From: Lentilactobacillus sp. SPB1-3
GTDB taxonomy: Bacteria; Bacillota; Bacilli; Lactobacillales; Lactobacillaceae
Reading direction: 5' to 3'
Length of the DNA: 64,000 nt
NCBI RefSeq assembly: GCF_026913205.2
Contig: NZ_CP168151.1
Location: 1,240,001-1,304,000 of the forward strand
How positions within the stretch are numbered: position 1 is the first letter of the stretch; the number at the start of each line of letters is the position of its first letter. The translations under genes were made by a program, and so were the position numbers. Below are positions 33,971 through 43,371 of this stretch, piece by piece. The notes beneath the pieces were generated by a model that was not told the DNA's origin, did no database searches, and saw only the letters and a list, made by a program, of their open reading frames with translations.

Positions 33971-34999
33971 TTATAACTGCTTGAAATGCATTTGCCCAGC
34001 TGATTTGTTTAAGCGATTCATATAAGCCTCGCCCAGTCCAACTGGAGCCACGCCCTGAACAAAAATCGTTTTATATTCAGGCTGATCATCAAACGCTCTT
34101 AATTCGTTGAATAGATTATGGCTGGCATCTTGCACATCAGTTCCTAGAGAAATTTTTTCAATATTATTGGCCCAATCAACTGATTTTAAGTCCTTATCAA
34201 ATGCCATCACACCGATTGGATCACTTGATTGATTATCTTTAACCCATTGATTAACGTCTTTCCAACTATCATCTGGGTCCACGATATATACCTGAGCATT
34301 GGGAGCATAATGTTTGTACTTCATGCCCGGAGCCTTTGGAACTTCATCTACGCCGACATGATGTAATTCATCCATAACAGGCTTACCAATAACCGCCTCA
34401 ATTTGATCTTTAGTGACAGCGCCGGGTCTCAAGATTGCGGGTTGATCAGTAGACATATCTAGTACCGTTGACTCAACGCCAACCTCAGTCGGTCCATCAT
34501 CTAAAATGGCGGCTATTTTACCTTTTAGATCGTGATAAACATGTTGAGCTGTGGTAGGGCTTGGTTTACCAGATGTATTGGCAGAAGGGCCAACCATTGG
34601 CTTACCAGAAGTTTTGATTAAGTTTAATGTTGTTTGGTTATTAGGAAATCTAAAAGCTGCCGTACTTAATCCACCAGTAACGGCTGGTGATAATACATTG
34701 GGCTTTAATTTAAAAATCATCGTCAAAGAACCTGGCCAGAAAGCATCCATCAATTTGTGGGCTTCAGCACTTAAAGTATCAGCAAAATGTTCAACAGTGG
34801 CAATATCTGCCACATGGACGATCAAGGGATTATCACTGGGACGCCCCTTAGCTTGGTACACTTGTTTAACAGCTGATTCATTAGTTGCATCAGCACCTAA
34901 GCCATATACAGTTTCAGTTGGAAAAGCGACTAGTTCACCAGCACGAATTAACTTAGCGGCCTCGTCAATTTGATCTGGTTTTAAAATTTTTGTTTCCAT
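33971..34999 (-). CDS. L-threonylcarbamoyladenylate synthase (TsaC/YwlC/Sua5)
   Basis: Makes threonylcarbamoyl-AMP for the t6A37 modification of ANN-decoding tRNAs. 342 residues. The YrdC domain (about 8-200) has the nucleotide/tRNA-binding basic patch and VGPSANTSGKPSPT. A C-terminal Sua5 domain (about 230-340) marks the long form. ATG start. Linkage with prmC and prfA is the standard Firmicute order. Confidence 0.94.
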   Translation of the reverse strand: METKILKPDQIDEAAKLIRAGELVAFPTETVYGLGADATNESAVKQVYQAKGRPSDNPLIVHVADIATVEHFADTLSAEAHKLMDAFWPGSLTMIFKLKPNVLSPAVTGGLSTAAFRFPNNQTTLNLIKTSGKPMVGPSANTSGKPSPTTAQHVYHDLKGKIAAILDDGPTEVGVESTVLDMSTDQPAILRPGAVTKDQIEAVIGKPVMDELHHVGVDEVPKAPGMKYKHYAPNAQVYIVDPDDSWKDVNQWVKDNQSSDPIGVMAFDKDLKSVDWANNIEKISLGTDVQDASHNLFNELRAFDDQPEYKTIFVQGVAPVGLGEAYMNRLNKSAGQMHFKQL

Positions 35000-35015
35000 A
35001 ATATACCTCCCAGTA

Positions 35016-35864
35016 TTACTTCTTTAATTTAATCATTCGTTGATTACCTGCAACATCATGTCGTGAAGTAACCGATGCTTCATCAAAATGTTTCGTTAAT
35101 AATTTTTCAACAGCCTGTTCTTGCTGGAATCCAATTTCAAAAAATAACATCCCACTACCATTTAGATGTTGATCCAAATTTGCGATGATCCGCTTATAAA
35201 CGGCTAATCCATCATCTGGTGCAAACAAAGCTAACGCTGGTTCGTATTTGACCACACTGTCTCCCATGTCACCGATTTCTGATTCTGATATATATGGTGG
35301 GTTGCTGACGATAATGTCATATTTATCTGAGATGTTGTCAAACACGTCACTAAGAATGAACGAAATATCAACGTTTTGTTCTTTTGCATTCTCAGAAGCG
35401 ATTTTTAAAGCTTCACTTGAAATGTCTGAAGCAGTCACATTAAAATTAGGCCGATTTTTCTTTATAGCAATCGCAATCGCACCACTTCCCGTGCCAATAT
35501 CTAGGAACCGAAGTGACTCATCTTTGATCTCAGTTGTAGATTCTAAAATCCAATCGATCAATTCTTCAGTCTCAACTCGAGGAATAAGTACCTGCTGATT
35601 AACTTTTAATTGCATGCCATAAAAGTCAGCCTTGCCGATTGCATATTGAGGTGGCACGCCTGTAGCAATTTCATTAACCACTCGTTGAAACTCTTGCCAA
35701 TCTTTTGAAGCCATTTCAGTTTGATTTTTTATCAACAACTGAACCTGCGAAATATTAAACAAGTGTGTCATGATAAAATCGACGTCGGTTAAAGTATTAA
35801 ATTCTGAATTATCTTTTAAAGTAAAAGAAGCCCATTGGCGGGCTTCAAAGTATGTCTTAGTCAT
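35016..35864 (-). CDS. prmC: Release factor glutamine methyltransferase
   Basis: Methylates the Gln of the GGQ motif of RF1 and RF2. 282 residues. SAM-binding [13 protein letters not shown] is at 121-133 and the catalytic NPPY at 188-191. It overlaps the end of its substrate gene prfA by 8 nt, so translation is coupled. Confidence 0.96.
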   Translation of the reverse strand: MTKTYFEARQWASFTLKDNSEFNTLTDVDFIMTHLFNISQVQLLIKNQTEMASKDWQEFQRVVNEIATGVPPQYAIGKADFYGMQLKVNQQVLIPRVETEELIDWILESTTEIKDESLRFLDIGTGSGAIAIAIKKNRPNFNVTASDISSEALKIASENAKEQNVDISFILSDVFDNISDKYDIIVSNPPYISESEIGDMGDSVVKYEPALALFAPDDGLAVYKRIIANLDQHLNGSGMLFFEIGFQQEQAVEKLLTKHFDEASVTSRHDVAGNQRMIKLKK

Positions 35865-36942
35865 TATTTAAGTTCTCTAATTTTTGGGCTTGATCTGAAA
35901 CAATCAAGGCATCAATAATGTCATCAAGTTCACCATTCATTACTCGGTCCAACTTGTTCAATGTCAAACCAATTCGATGATCAGTTACCCGGTTTTGTGG
36001 GAAGTTATAAGTTCTGATTCGTTCAGAACGATCACCAGAACCAACTGCAGATTTTCTTTCAGCGTTATATTGATCCTTTTCTTGTTGAGAATAGTAGTCA
36101 TATACACGGGCTTTAAGAATCTTCATTGCTTTAGCACGGTTTTGTTGTTGTGAACGTTCATCCTGCATAGCTACCACGATTCCAGTAGGTAAATGAGTCA
36201 TTCGCACAGCTGAAGAAGTCTTGTTAATATGCTGACCACCGGCTCCAGAAGAACGATAAACATCGGTTTTAATATCTTTAGGATCGATTTCGATATCAAC
36301 ATCTTCTTCTTCAGGCATAACACCCACTGTGGCAGTAGAAGTATGAACACGACCTGCTGATTCAGTTACTGGAATTCTTTGAACTCGGTGAGCACCATTT
36401 TCGTACTTAAGCTTTGAATAGACCTTGTTACCAGTAATCATCAAAACAATTTCCTTAAATCCACCAACTTCAGTGTCAGCTTCATCAACGATTTCAACGT
36501 TCCAACCTTGCTTTTCAGCATATTTTGAATACATATTAAATAAATCAGCTGCGAAGAGACTTCCTTCATCCCCACCAGCGGCCCCATGAATTTCCATGAT
36601 GATGTTTTTATCATCATTAGGGTCTTTAGGTAGAAGCAAAATTTTCATTTCTTCTTCAAGTTGTTCTTTTTGATCACGTAAATCAGAAATTTCTTCTTTA
36701 ACCATTGATTCTAATTCTGAATCATCGATTTTTCCTCGAAGCATCTCTTCATCATCATCTAACTGACTAGTAACATCCTTGTACTTAGTAAAAGTTGCTA
36801 CTGTTTCTCGAAGATCAGCTTCTTCCTTTGAAAGCTTCATGAATTTTTGAGTGTCTGAAATGACTTCTGGATCACTGATCAACTCATTTAATTCATCATA
36901 ACGGTCAACGACCGCTTGTAATTTGTCAAAAATTTCATCCAT
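35857..36942 (-). CDS. prfA: Peptide chain release factor 1
   Basis: Terminates translation at UAA/UAG. 361 residues. The stop-codon recognition tripeptide is PVT at 191-193 (RF1 PxT type), and GGQ is at 235-237. It starts one base into the tdk stop region (TAATG), so the genes tdk-prfA-prmC form one translationally linked set. Confidence 0.97.
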   Translation of the reverse strand: MDEIFDKLQAVVDRYDELNELISDPEVISDTQKFMKLSKEEADLRETVATFTKYKDVTSQLDDDEEMLRGKIDDSELESMVKEEISDLRDQKEQLEEEMKILLLPKDPNDDKNIIMEIHGAAGGDEGSLFAADLFNMYSKYAEKQGWNVEIVDEADTEVGGFKEIVLMITGNKVYSKLKYENGAHRVQRIPVTESAGRVHTSTATVGVMPEEEDVDIEIDPKDIKTDVYRSSGAGGQHINKTSSAVRMTHLPTGIVVAMQDERSQQQNRAKAMKILKARVYDYYSQQEKDQYNAERKSAVGSGDRSERIRTYNFPQNRVTDHRIGLTLNKLDRVMNGELDDIIDALIVSDQAQKLENLNND

Positions 36943-37535
36943 TAAATATTTTCCTCACTTTGTTGCTTAATCAGTGGATTGTAATAATGCTTACGACATA
37001 CGGGGTAATATGATTCGTTACCACCCATTTGAATTTGTTCACCCTCATACACTGGTTTTCCATCATGAAATCTAAGGTTCATAATAGCTTTTTTGCCACA
37101 GAACCAGCAAATTGTTTTCATCTCTTCAATCTTATCTGCGTAAAGTAATAAGTACTCAGAACCCTCAAATAAGTGATTCTGAAAGTCATTCTTCAACCCA
37201 AACGCAATAACTGGAATATTTAATTCATCAACGATTTTTGCGAGTTGCAAAACGTGCTGTTTCTTTAAAAATTGGGCTTCATCAATCAAAACACAGCTAG
37301 CATTAGGATCAATTTTTTGGACCTGCTCAAAGACGTCTGTGTCGTCCATGATTGGGTATGCAGGTCGTTCCAGACCAATTCTTGAGGCAATCATTCCGTG
37401 CTTTTCACGAGTATCGACAGCACTAGTCATGATGACTACACTTTTGTTTTGTTCTTCGTAGTTATGGGCGACCTTAATAATCTCAATCGTCTTACCACTA
37501 TTCATTGCTCCGTAACGATAAAAAAGTTGTGCCAA
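36942..37535 (-). CDS. tdk: Thymidine kinase
   Basis: Type II thymidine kinase of the salvage pathway. 197 residues from a TTG behind AAGGGTGG. The start [15 protein letters not shown] includes the P-loop. DEAQFL (Walker B) is near 90, and the lasso zinc region with CWFCGKK and the later Cys/His pair is present. Upstream codons in the open frame have no ribosome-binding site. First gene of the tdk-glyA run. Confidence 0.95.
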   Translation of the reverse strand: MAQLFYRYGAMNSGKTIEIIKVAHNYEEQNKSVVIMTSAVDTREKHGMIASRIGLERPAYPIMDDTDVFEQVQKIDPNASCVLIDEAQFLKKQHVLQLAKIVDELNIPVIAFGLKNDFQNHLFEGSEYLLLYADKIEEMKTICWFCGKKAIMNLRFHDGKPVYEGEQIQMGGNESYYPVCRKHYYNPLIKQQSEENI

Positions 37536-37731
37536 TTTATCCACCCTTTTTCTGACAGTTTCCATTCCATTATACAGAATTCTTGCTAAAATATCGATAC
37601 CTACTATTGAATCCATTGACAATCTATTAGCAAATCATTAAAAGTAATGATTATTTACCAATTCCACCAATCAATATGCTAAACTTAGTTTTTGGATTAA
37701 AAGTACTATATTGTTCAAAGGAGCAATCGAC

Positions 37732-39078
37732 ATGTCATTAAAAAGTTCATTTGCAAAGGCAGCAGGAAAATCTTCCTACTGGTTCCTTCACACTTTTCTA
37801 AATGGTGGTAGTTCCCTTCCTGGAAAAATCACCACTCGCATCGACCCTGACATCTTAGAAACATTAGGCCGAGATTATGACGTTATCGTGATTACTGGAA
37901 CAAATGGTAAGACACTTACCACCGCTCTTACAGTTCAGGTATTGAAGCAAAAATACGAAAACATCTTAACTAATCCTTCTGGTTCTAACATGGAACAAGG
38001 AATCGTGACCACTTTCTTAACAGCTAAAAAGTCACGGAACCAACGTCCTTTGGCAGTACTTGAAGTTGATGAAGCTAATATCATCAAGGTTACCAAGTAT
38101 ATTAAGCCTAAGGCATTCGTTTTCACTAATATTTTCCGTGATCAAATGGATCGTTATGGTGAAATCTACACTACTTATCAAAAAATCATGGATGGGGTTG
38201 CTTTGGCACCTAATGCAACGATTATTGCTAATGGAGATGCTCCAATCTTCCATAGTAAGCAGTTGCCTAACCCAATGGTATTTTATGGTTTCAAAGATCA
38301 ACCAGAGTCAGATATCAAAGCATCTCCAAATACCGATGGAGTTCTGTGTCCAAATTGTCAACACATTCTCCACTATAAATACATTAGTTACGCCAACTTA
38401 GGGGACTATTTCTGTCCAAATTGTGGATATTCACGTCCTGAACTAAACTTCGCATTAAACAAACGTATCGAATTAACTCCAACCTCATCAACATTCGAAA
38501 TTGATGGCGAACCGATTAAGATTGGTATCGGTGGAGTTTATAATATTTATAACGCACTTGCAGCTTACTCAGTTGGCCGATTCATGGGCGTATCACCTGC
38601 TCAAATTCGTAAAGGATTTGAACAAGATGAACGAATTTTTGGTCGCCAAGAAGAAATTAACGTTAACGGTAAAGATGTAACTTTGATTTTAGTTAAAAAT
38701 CCAGTTGGTCTTAATCAAGTTATCGATATGATTTCAACTGATAAGGATGAATTTTCGTTTATTGGATTATTAAACGCTAACTACGCTGACGGAATTGATA
38801 CTAGTTGGATTTGGGATGGCGACTTTGAACGTCTACCAAAAATGAACATTAAACAATTCATCACTGGTGGTGAACGCTATAAAGACATCACCTATCGTTT
38901 GCAAGTGGCCGGCGTCGATCCTGCTAAACACTTAGTTGAACCCGACTTAGATAAAGTTGTGGAGATGATTGATGACACACCAACCAAAAAGGTGTATATT
39001 CTAGCAACGTATACAGCAATGTTAAGTTTGAGAAAGACATTTGCTTCGAAGGGTTATATTAAGGGAGGTATGGACTAA
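37732..39078 (+). CDS. murT: Lipid II isoglutaminyl synthase, MurT subunit
   Basis: Mur-ligase-like subunit that activates the D-Glu side chain of lipid II for amidation. 448 residues from the ATG behind AAAGGAG. P-loop TGTNGKT is at 55-61. A zinc ribbon with Cys206, Cys209, Cys228 and Cys231 sits in the middle domain, characteristic of MurT. The stop overlaps the gatD start (TAATG). Confidence 0.95.
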   Translation: MSLKSSFAKAAGKSSYWFLHTFLNGGSSLPGKITTRIDPDILETLGRDYDVIVITGTNGKTLTTALTVQVLKQKYENILTNPSGSNMEQGIVTTFLTAKKSRNQRPLAVLEVDEANIIKVTKYIKPKAFVFTNIFRDQMDRYGEIYTTYQKIMDGVALAPNATIIANGDAPIFHSKQLPNPMVFYGFKDQPESDIKASPNTDGVLCPNCQHILHYKYISYANLGDYFCPNCGYSRPELNFALNKRIELTPTSSTFEIDGEPIKIGIGGVYNIYNALAAYSVGRFMGVSPAQIRKGFEQDERIFGRQEEINVNGKDVTLILVKNPVGLNQVIDMISTDKDEFSFIGLLNANYADGIDTSWIWDGDFERLPKMNIKQFITGGERYKDITYRLQVAGVDPAKHLVEPDLDKVVEMIDDTPTKKVYILATYTAMLSLRKTFASKGYIKGGMD

Positions 39079-39782
39079 TGAGTTACTCACTTAAAGTTGG
39101 TCATCTATATGGGGATTTAATGAACACCTATGGTGACATTGGTAATATTTTAGTTTTAAAGCACTTAGCCAAAGAAATGGGCGTTGAGATGGATGACGAA
39201 GTTGTCAGCCTTGATCAACCATTTGATAAAGACAAGTATGACATCGTCATTTTTGGCGGTGGTCAAGACTTCGAACAATCAATCATTTCTAAAGATATCC
39301 AAACTAAAAAAGCCGATTTGACCGACTTCATTGAGGATGGCGGATCAATGGTTGCCATCTGCGGTGGGTATCAGCTCCTAGGTCATTATTACATTGGTGC
39401 TAACGGTGAAAAGCTTGAAGGTATTGGTGCGTTAGACCACTACACTGAAAAACAAGAAGACCACCGATTCATCGGTAATATCTTGATTGAAAATCAAGAG
39501 ACTGGTGAAAAGTACCGAGGCTTCGAAAACCATCAAGGAATCACTTTCTTAGGTGAAGGCGAACGCCCACTAGGTAACGTAATCGAAGGTTATGGTAACA
39601 ATGGTGAAGACAAAACCGAAGGTGCCATTTACAAGAACGTCTACTGCACCTATTTCCATGGTCCAATCCTTGCTAGAAATAATCAAATCGCTAAGCATGT
39701 ATTGATGAATGCTTTAAGTCGTAAGTACCCTGATGCTGATTTAACTGCACAAAAACAACTGCAAGTTTCTGAAACATTTTAG
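39078..39782 (+). CDS. gatD: Lipid II isoglutaminyl synthase, GatD glutaminase subunit
   Basis: Class I glutamine amidotransferase (CobB/CobQ-like) supplying ammonia to MurT. 234 residues. The nucleophile is Cys95 in VAICGGYQ, with the partner His194 in TYFHGP. Overlaps murT, followed by a terminator. Together they make the iso-D-glutamine of Gram-positive peptidoglycan. Confidence 0.95.
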   Translation: MSYSLKVGHLYGDLMNTYGDIGNILVLKHLAKEMGVEMDDEVVSLDQPFDKDKYDIVIFGGGQDFEQSIISKDIQTKKADLTDFIEDGGSMVAICGGYQLLGHYYIGANGEKLEGIGALDHYTEKQEDHRFIGNILIENQETGEKYRGFENHQGITFLGEGERPLGNVIEGYGNNGEDKTEGAIYKNVYCTYFHGPILARNNQIAKHVLMNALSRKYPDADLTAQKQLQVSETF

Positions 39783-39796
39783 GTTTAATTAAAAGC

Positions 39797-39836
39797 AAAA
39801 AAAGTAGCCACTAACTATTTAGTGGCTACTTTTTTA
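39797..39836. terminator. Bidirectional terminator between gatD and the serine hydrolase gene
   Basis: AGTAGCCACTAA pairs with TTAGTGGCTACT, flanked by A7 on one side and T7 on the other, so it works for both convergent genes. Confidence 0.92.
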
Positions 39837-40847
39837 TTGATTAGATTCACTAATAAACGTGTGGATTAATTCACTACGGTACTTTAGAAATGGTTCACCT
39901 ACTACTTGCGGGTGCACCCGGTTTGATAAATACACTAAACCACGATGATGCTGTTTATCAATAATCAACAGTGTCCCCGTATATCCCGTATGAAGAATAA
40001 TTGGTTGTTGCTGATAGTAAGTTAAAATCCAGCCAAAAGATCGAATTCCTAGATGCGTGGGCGTCTGATCTTGGTAAATTCCCGCCAACATTTTATCGTT
40101 AAGGACATCCTTAAAATCATCTCGGTTTTCACCTAAAATAAAACGCACGAATTTTTCTAAGTCTCTTTGAGTAGAAAACATTCCCGCCGCCCCACTATCA
40201 GAACCTAATATTTGAGTTTTCGGATCATGAACCATTCCTCTTAACAACCCGTATTTGGGTACGATTTGGGTTGGAACTACCTGCGAGGAATCTTGGGGAT
40301 TAAAGGTAGTTTCTGTCATTTTTAACGGCCGCAATACTCTCTCAGTCATCAACTGCTGAATTGGCTTACCAGCAATTCGCGAAGCAATCCATCCCAAGAA
40401 CAGGAAATTAGTGTCTTGATAACGAAGTACCTGCGAGCGCTTGTCACCTGATGACAGACCAAGTTCTGCTTGAATAAGTTGTTCTTTTGGCAATTCATTG
40501 CGATGAGGAATATACCCGACAATATCTGAAGTATGAGTCAATAGGTTGCGAATAGTCACTTCTGGGGAATGCCATTCCGGTAAGTACTTACTGATCGAAT
40601 CTTCAAGACCTATCTGGCCATCACTAGTTAATTGTAAAATCACGTTAGTTGTCCCAACAACCTTAGTTAAAGATGCCAGATCATATAATTCATTTGGCTG
40701 TAATGGGATTTCAGTTGGCTCCAATTCTTGTTGCCCCACCTGTCCCTCTAAATGATCAACGCCATCGATAACCGTGTAAGACGCGCCAGGAACGATGTGT
40801 TTGTCGACTCCATCTTTTATTTTGGCAATTGTTTTATCAAATTTCAT
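39834..40847 (-). CDS. Serine hydrolase of the beta-lactamase/DD-peptidase (class C) fold
   Basis: 337 residues without a signal peptide or membrane segment. The catalytic SxxK is SLTK at 59-62, a Tyr-containing second motif is YQDTN near 146, and the third motif is HTG near 300. Such cytoplasmic members include esterases and D-amino-acid peptidases; resistance to beta-lactams cannot be inferred. ATG start. Convergent with murT/gatD. Confidence 0.85.
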   Translation of the reverse strand: MKFDKTIAKIKDGVDKHIVPGASYTVIDGVDHLEGQVGQQELEPTEIPLQPNELYDLASLTKVVGTTNVILQLTSDGQIGLEDSISKYLPEWHSPEVTIRNLLTHTSDIVGYIPHRNELPKEQLIQAELGLSSGDKRSQVLRYQDTNFLFLGWIASRIAGKPIQQLMTERVLRPLKMTETTFNPQDSSQVVPTQIVPKYGLLRGMVHDPKTQILGSDSGAAGMFSTQRDLEKFVRFILGENRDDFKDVLNDKMLAGIYQDQTPTHLGIRSFGWILTYYQQQPIILHTGYTGTLLIIDKQHHRGLVYLSNRVHPQVVGEPFLKYRSELIHTFISESNQ

Positions 40848-40957
40848 TTTTATCAGCTCTCATATCATTGATATTTCCATGATACCATTCCGGCTTAATC
40901 ATCACCGCATTTTTCTGGTACAATTAAACAAAGAAATATTTTTACGGAGGCCTAAAG

Positions 40958-41287
40958 ATGGCAAGTAATTCAGATACAATATTTCATGTATTAAATTATA
41001 TCAAAAAGCATCCACAGCAAGTCATCATGGATAATGATCAGTATAAAAATGCCGTTTCATTCTACCTGGATGACCAAGTTAAAGTTGGCAATCCCGAAAT
41101 ATACTTTCCAGAGAAAAATCTGACTATTAACCGAATGACTGAAGATTTTATTGCCAAAAATGGCGACCTACTGGATTATTTTCACGGTCAAACCAAGGTA
41201 TCAGACCAAAATTATCACGACCTGTGGGTAACCACCAGTCATCTAGCCAACCAAAAACGATATTTGGTCGACTTATCATTCGAATAA
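40958..41287 (+). CDS. Hypothetical protein, 109 residues
   Basis: I do not recognise the family. Soluble, mixed charge, no signal peptide or cysteine motif. The start is ATG after ACGGAGG. The next gene follows after 19 nt and encodes a membrane protein, so the two are probably one transcript. Confidence 0.7.
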   Translation: MASNSDTIFHVLNYIKKHPQQVIMDNDQYKNAVSFYLDDQVKVGNPEIYFPEKNLTINRMTEDFIAKNGDLLDYFHGQTKVSDQNYHDLWVTTSHLANQKRYLVDLSFE

Positions 41288-41306
41288 ATGAAATGGAGTT
41301 TACAAA

Positions 41307-41894
41307 ATGGGGGTACAACTGCTCGACATCATTACTAAATTAGCATCATACGCGATGGTAATTTGTTTTGGATTATTTGCGTATTATAAAATTACAGATA
41401 AGTCCACTAATATTCATTACGGCCGATATGCCCTATTATCACTAATAATTATGATTATGTTTGGAACAGCTTTCTTCTTAACGCCTCAAGGCCAGCACAT
41501 TTTAAAAACGGGTGACACTTCTGATACCGTATTATCGGGATCAGCTAAGAAAAAAGCCGTTATAAAAAATCCAGTTACGGCAGTGACAAAGACTTATAAC
41601 GACACCAATAACCTAATTTTTAAGCATCCTACCGAAGTGACTCTTAAGAGTAAAAAGCTCAACGTGACTGTGGCCGATTCCAGAGACACCAATGGTTCAT
41701 TGAAATTGGCAACTGCAGAAATACTAACTACACTCAAGCAATCCAATTTAAAGGATATCAATAACATTCAAATCACATATCGACCACTCAATAGCCAAAA
41801 AACCAGACTGAAATATCAACTAAGTAAGTCGCAACTGATCAACTCTTTACCTAAAAAAGTCACGACAAATAATTTGAATAAGTTTGCAAACTAA
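41307..41894 (+). CDS. Hypothetical membrane-anchored protein
   Basis: 195 residues. Two hydrophobic segments (about 10-28 and 41-60) are followed by about 130 hydrophilic, lysine- and threonine-rich residues, probably outside the cell if the N-terminus is also outside. No known domain recognised. The start is ATG after ATGGAG. Paired with the preceding 109-residue gene and closed by a terminator. Confidence 0.7.
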   Translation: MGVQLLDIITKLASYAMVICFGLFAYYKITDKSTNIHYGRYALLSLIIMIMFGTAFFLTPQGQHILKTGDTSDTVLSGSAKKKAVIKNPVTAVTKTYNDTNNLIFKHPTEVTLKSKKLNVTVADSRDTNGSLKLATAEILTTLKQSNLKDINNIQITYRPLNSQKTRLKYQLSKSQLINSLPKKVTTNNLNKFAN

Positions 41895-41930
41895 AAAGCA
41901 AGCCAACACCACGTTGGCTTGCTTTTATTT
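41892..41930 (+). terminator. Terminator after the hypothetical membrane gene
   Basis: AAAGCAAGCCAAC pairs with GTTGGCTTGCTTTT, followed by TTATTT. The flanking A-run lets it also stop the convergent esterase transcript. Confidence 0.85.
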
Positions 41931-41992
41931 ATTAATCAGTATGTTGTTAAAATATAAACGACGTCACCCGTCATTTTCTAGAAAATTAGTGA

Positions 41993-42790
41993 CTACATCG
42001 TTTGCTTTAAGAACAAAATGGTGTCGTCGTATACATCATCCAAATAGCCTTTAGCATGACGAGAACCAGTTAAGAATCTAGTTCTAACAGGAATATTGTG
42101 TTCAACTAAGGTCTTTTCAAGTTGAAGAACACCACTAGTTGGCACGAATTCGTTCATTGAATTAGCTAAGTACATTGGTCCTGTTTTGTCAGTAACGCGA
42201 TGGTATGGAGTTGCAGGTTCAAACTCGGCTTGGTTGCCATCAAAGTAGTTAACGACAAACCACTTGTAAAATGCGTCGTTGGCACCAGTTTGATTGATTT
42301 CTGAACTAGCTGTACTGTTAAATGTATTATTTGTATCACCAGGTTGTGGAACAACATCCTCATGCTTAGACAACCAATCATCAATGTCTAAGATTCCTGA
42401 TAAGGAAACCACTGGGATTCCATACTTAATTCCCATTTCAACAGACATATTTCCACCAGCTGAAGAACCAACAACGCCAATGTGGTCATGGTCAAATGAA
42501 TAATCAGAAGCTTTCAACCAACTGTAAAGATCGTCCATATCTTCAAGTGGAGCTGGGTAATGAGCAGCAGGTGTGTAGCGATAATTAGGAACTGCTACAA
42601 AGTAACCCTCTTTAGCAAGACGCTCTCCCCAATCAGCATCCTTACTCTTGTCACCACGGAACCAGCCACCACCATGAATATCAATAATGGCACCAGAATA
42701 AGATTTTAAATCTGCGTCGTAATATATATCAGTCTTTAAGTCTTTATCTAAATTGTAAACAACATCTAATTCACTTTTAATTGCTGTCAT
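41993..42790 (-). CDS. Alpha/beta hydrolase (HSL-type esterase)
   Basis: 265 residues. The oxyanion-hole HGGG is at 39-42, the nucleophile elbow GSSAGG has Ser110, and a late His in GSRHAKGY completes a plausible triad. The HGGG...GxSAGG pattern is that of the hormone-sensitive-lipase family of carboxylesterases. A TTG three codons earlier is too close to AAGGGGG, so the ATG is chosen. Monocistronic; substrate unknown. Confidence 0.88.
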   Translation of the reverse strand: MTAIKSELDVVYNLDKDLKTDIYYDADLKSYSGAIIDIHGGGWFRGDKSKDADWGERLAKEGYFVAVPNYRYTPAAHYPAPLEDMDDLYSWLKASDYSFDHDHIGVVGSSAGGNMSVEMGIKYGIPVVSLSGILDIDDWLSKHEDVVPQPGDTNNTFNSTASSEINQTGANDAFYKWFVVNYFDGNQAEFEPATPYHRVTDKTGPMYLANSMNEFVPTSGVLQLEKTLVEHNIPVRTRFLTGSRHAKGYLDDVYDDTILFLKQTM

Positions 42791-42873
42791 ATTGGACAAC
42801 CCCCTTCATTAATACAATTAGTATAAGGCTGTTATCTGTGCAATGAAAGCATTTGGCTTGCCCAAGAATAAAC

Positions 42874-42917
42874 AAAAAAGTCCAAAACGTTAGGTAAAAC
42901 CCGACATTTTGGACTTT
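42874..42917 (-). terminator. Terminator of the tRNA-Glu gene
   Basis: AAAGTCCAAAA pairs with TTTTGGACTTT around a loop that itself pairs, followed by U on the minus strand. Confidence 0.85.
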
Positions 42918-42929
42918 CTTTTTTAATTA

Positions 42930-43003
42930 TCACCCGCACGGGGCTCGAACCCGTAACTCCGCCTTGAGAGGGCGACGTCTTAAACCAGTTTGACCAGCGG
43001 GCA
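42930..43003 (-). tRNA. tRNA-Glu (anticodon CTC)
   Basis: A 74-nt cloverleaf read on the minus strand. The 7-bp acceptor TGCCCGC/GCGGGTG has G-U pairs at its end, the anticodon stem TCGCC/GGCGG has loop CTCTCAA (anticodon CTC, reading GAG), and the T arm is ACGGG-TTCGAGC-CCCGT. The CCA is not encoded. The D arm resembles other bacterial tRNA-Glu. Own promoter and terminator. Confidence 0.92.
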
Positions 43004-43032
43004 ATGTGATTGTCGCTCAAACTTACTATAAT

Positions 43033-43061
43033 AATTTATCGCATTAACGCCGGCTTGTCAA
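43033..43061 (-). promoter_or_regulatory. Promoter of tRNA-Glu
   Basis: On the minus strand TTGACA (43056-43061), a 17-nt spacer and TAAATT (43033-43038), about 30 nt before the tRNA. Confidence 0.78.
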
Positions 43062-43083
43062 GTTTTCTCAGCCATATTTTGAT

Positions 43084-43112
43084 TTGACAAACCTTTTAAA
43101 TATCGATATCAT
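43084..43112 (+). promoter_or_regulatory. Promoter of tRNA-Gln
   Basis: TTGACA (43084-43089), a 17-nt spacer and TATCAT (43107-43112), about 20 nt before the tRNA. A near-consensus -35. Confidence 0.82.
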
Positions 43113-43132
43113 ATTATTTGTTAATAATTCAT

Positions 43133-43205
43133 TGGGTATTCGCCAAATTGGTAAGGCAGCGGACTCTGAATCCGTAATTTACTGGTTCGAGCCCAGTATA
43201 CCCAA
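43133..43205 (+). tRNA. tRNA-Gln (anticodon CTG)
   Basis: A 73-nt cloverleaf. Acceptor TGGGTAT/ATACCCA, anticodon stem GCGGA/TCCGT with loop CTCTGAA (anticodon CTG, reading CAG), T loop TTCGAGC. CCA is not encoded. Followed by its own terminator. Confidence 0.93.
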
Positions 43206-43216
43206 TCTTGATATCT

Positions 43217-43260
43217 ACTGTGACTATTAGTCTTTAAGAGACTATGGTCACAGTTTTTTT
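43217..43260 (+). terminator. Terminator of the tRNA-Gln gene
   Basis: CTGTGACTATTAGTCT pairs with AGACTATGGTCACAG, then seven T. Confidence 0.9.
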
Positions 43261-43322
43261 GTATGAATAGATATTTTTGATACAAATGTATAAACTGTCC
43301 ATTTCGTTTTTCATATAATAAC

Positions 43323-43364
43323 AAAAAGGTTCTCACAACCTATTTCGTTGTGGGAACCTTTTTT
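43323..43364. terminator. Terminator after pgi
   Basis: AGGTTCTCACAAC pairs with GTTGTGGGAACCT with A and T runs on either side. It closes the minus-strand pgi run and would also work in the other direction. Confidence 0.88.
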
Positions 43365-43371
43365 ACCTATC

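Noticed and set aside
34551-34973. Plus-strand open frame of 140 codons
   Set aside because: Antisense to the threonylcarbamoyl-AMP synthase gene, which is conserved and complete.
42832-43020. Minus-strand open frame of 62 codons across tRNA-Glu
   Set aside because: It is translation of the tRNA and its terminator.
43121-43336. Minus-strand open frame of 71 codons across tRNA-Gln
   Set aside because: It runs through a tRNA gene and terminators and has no start signal.
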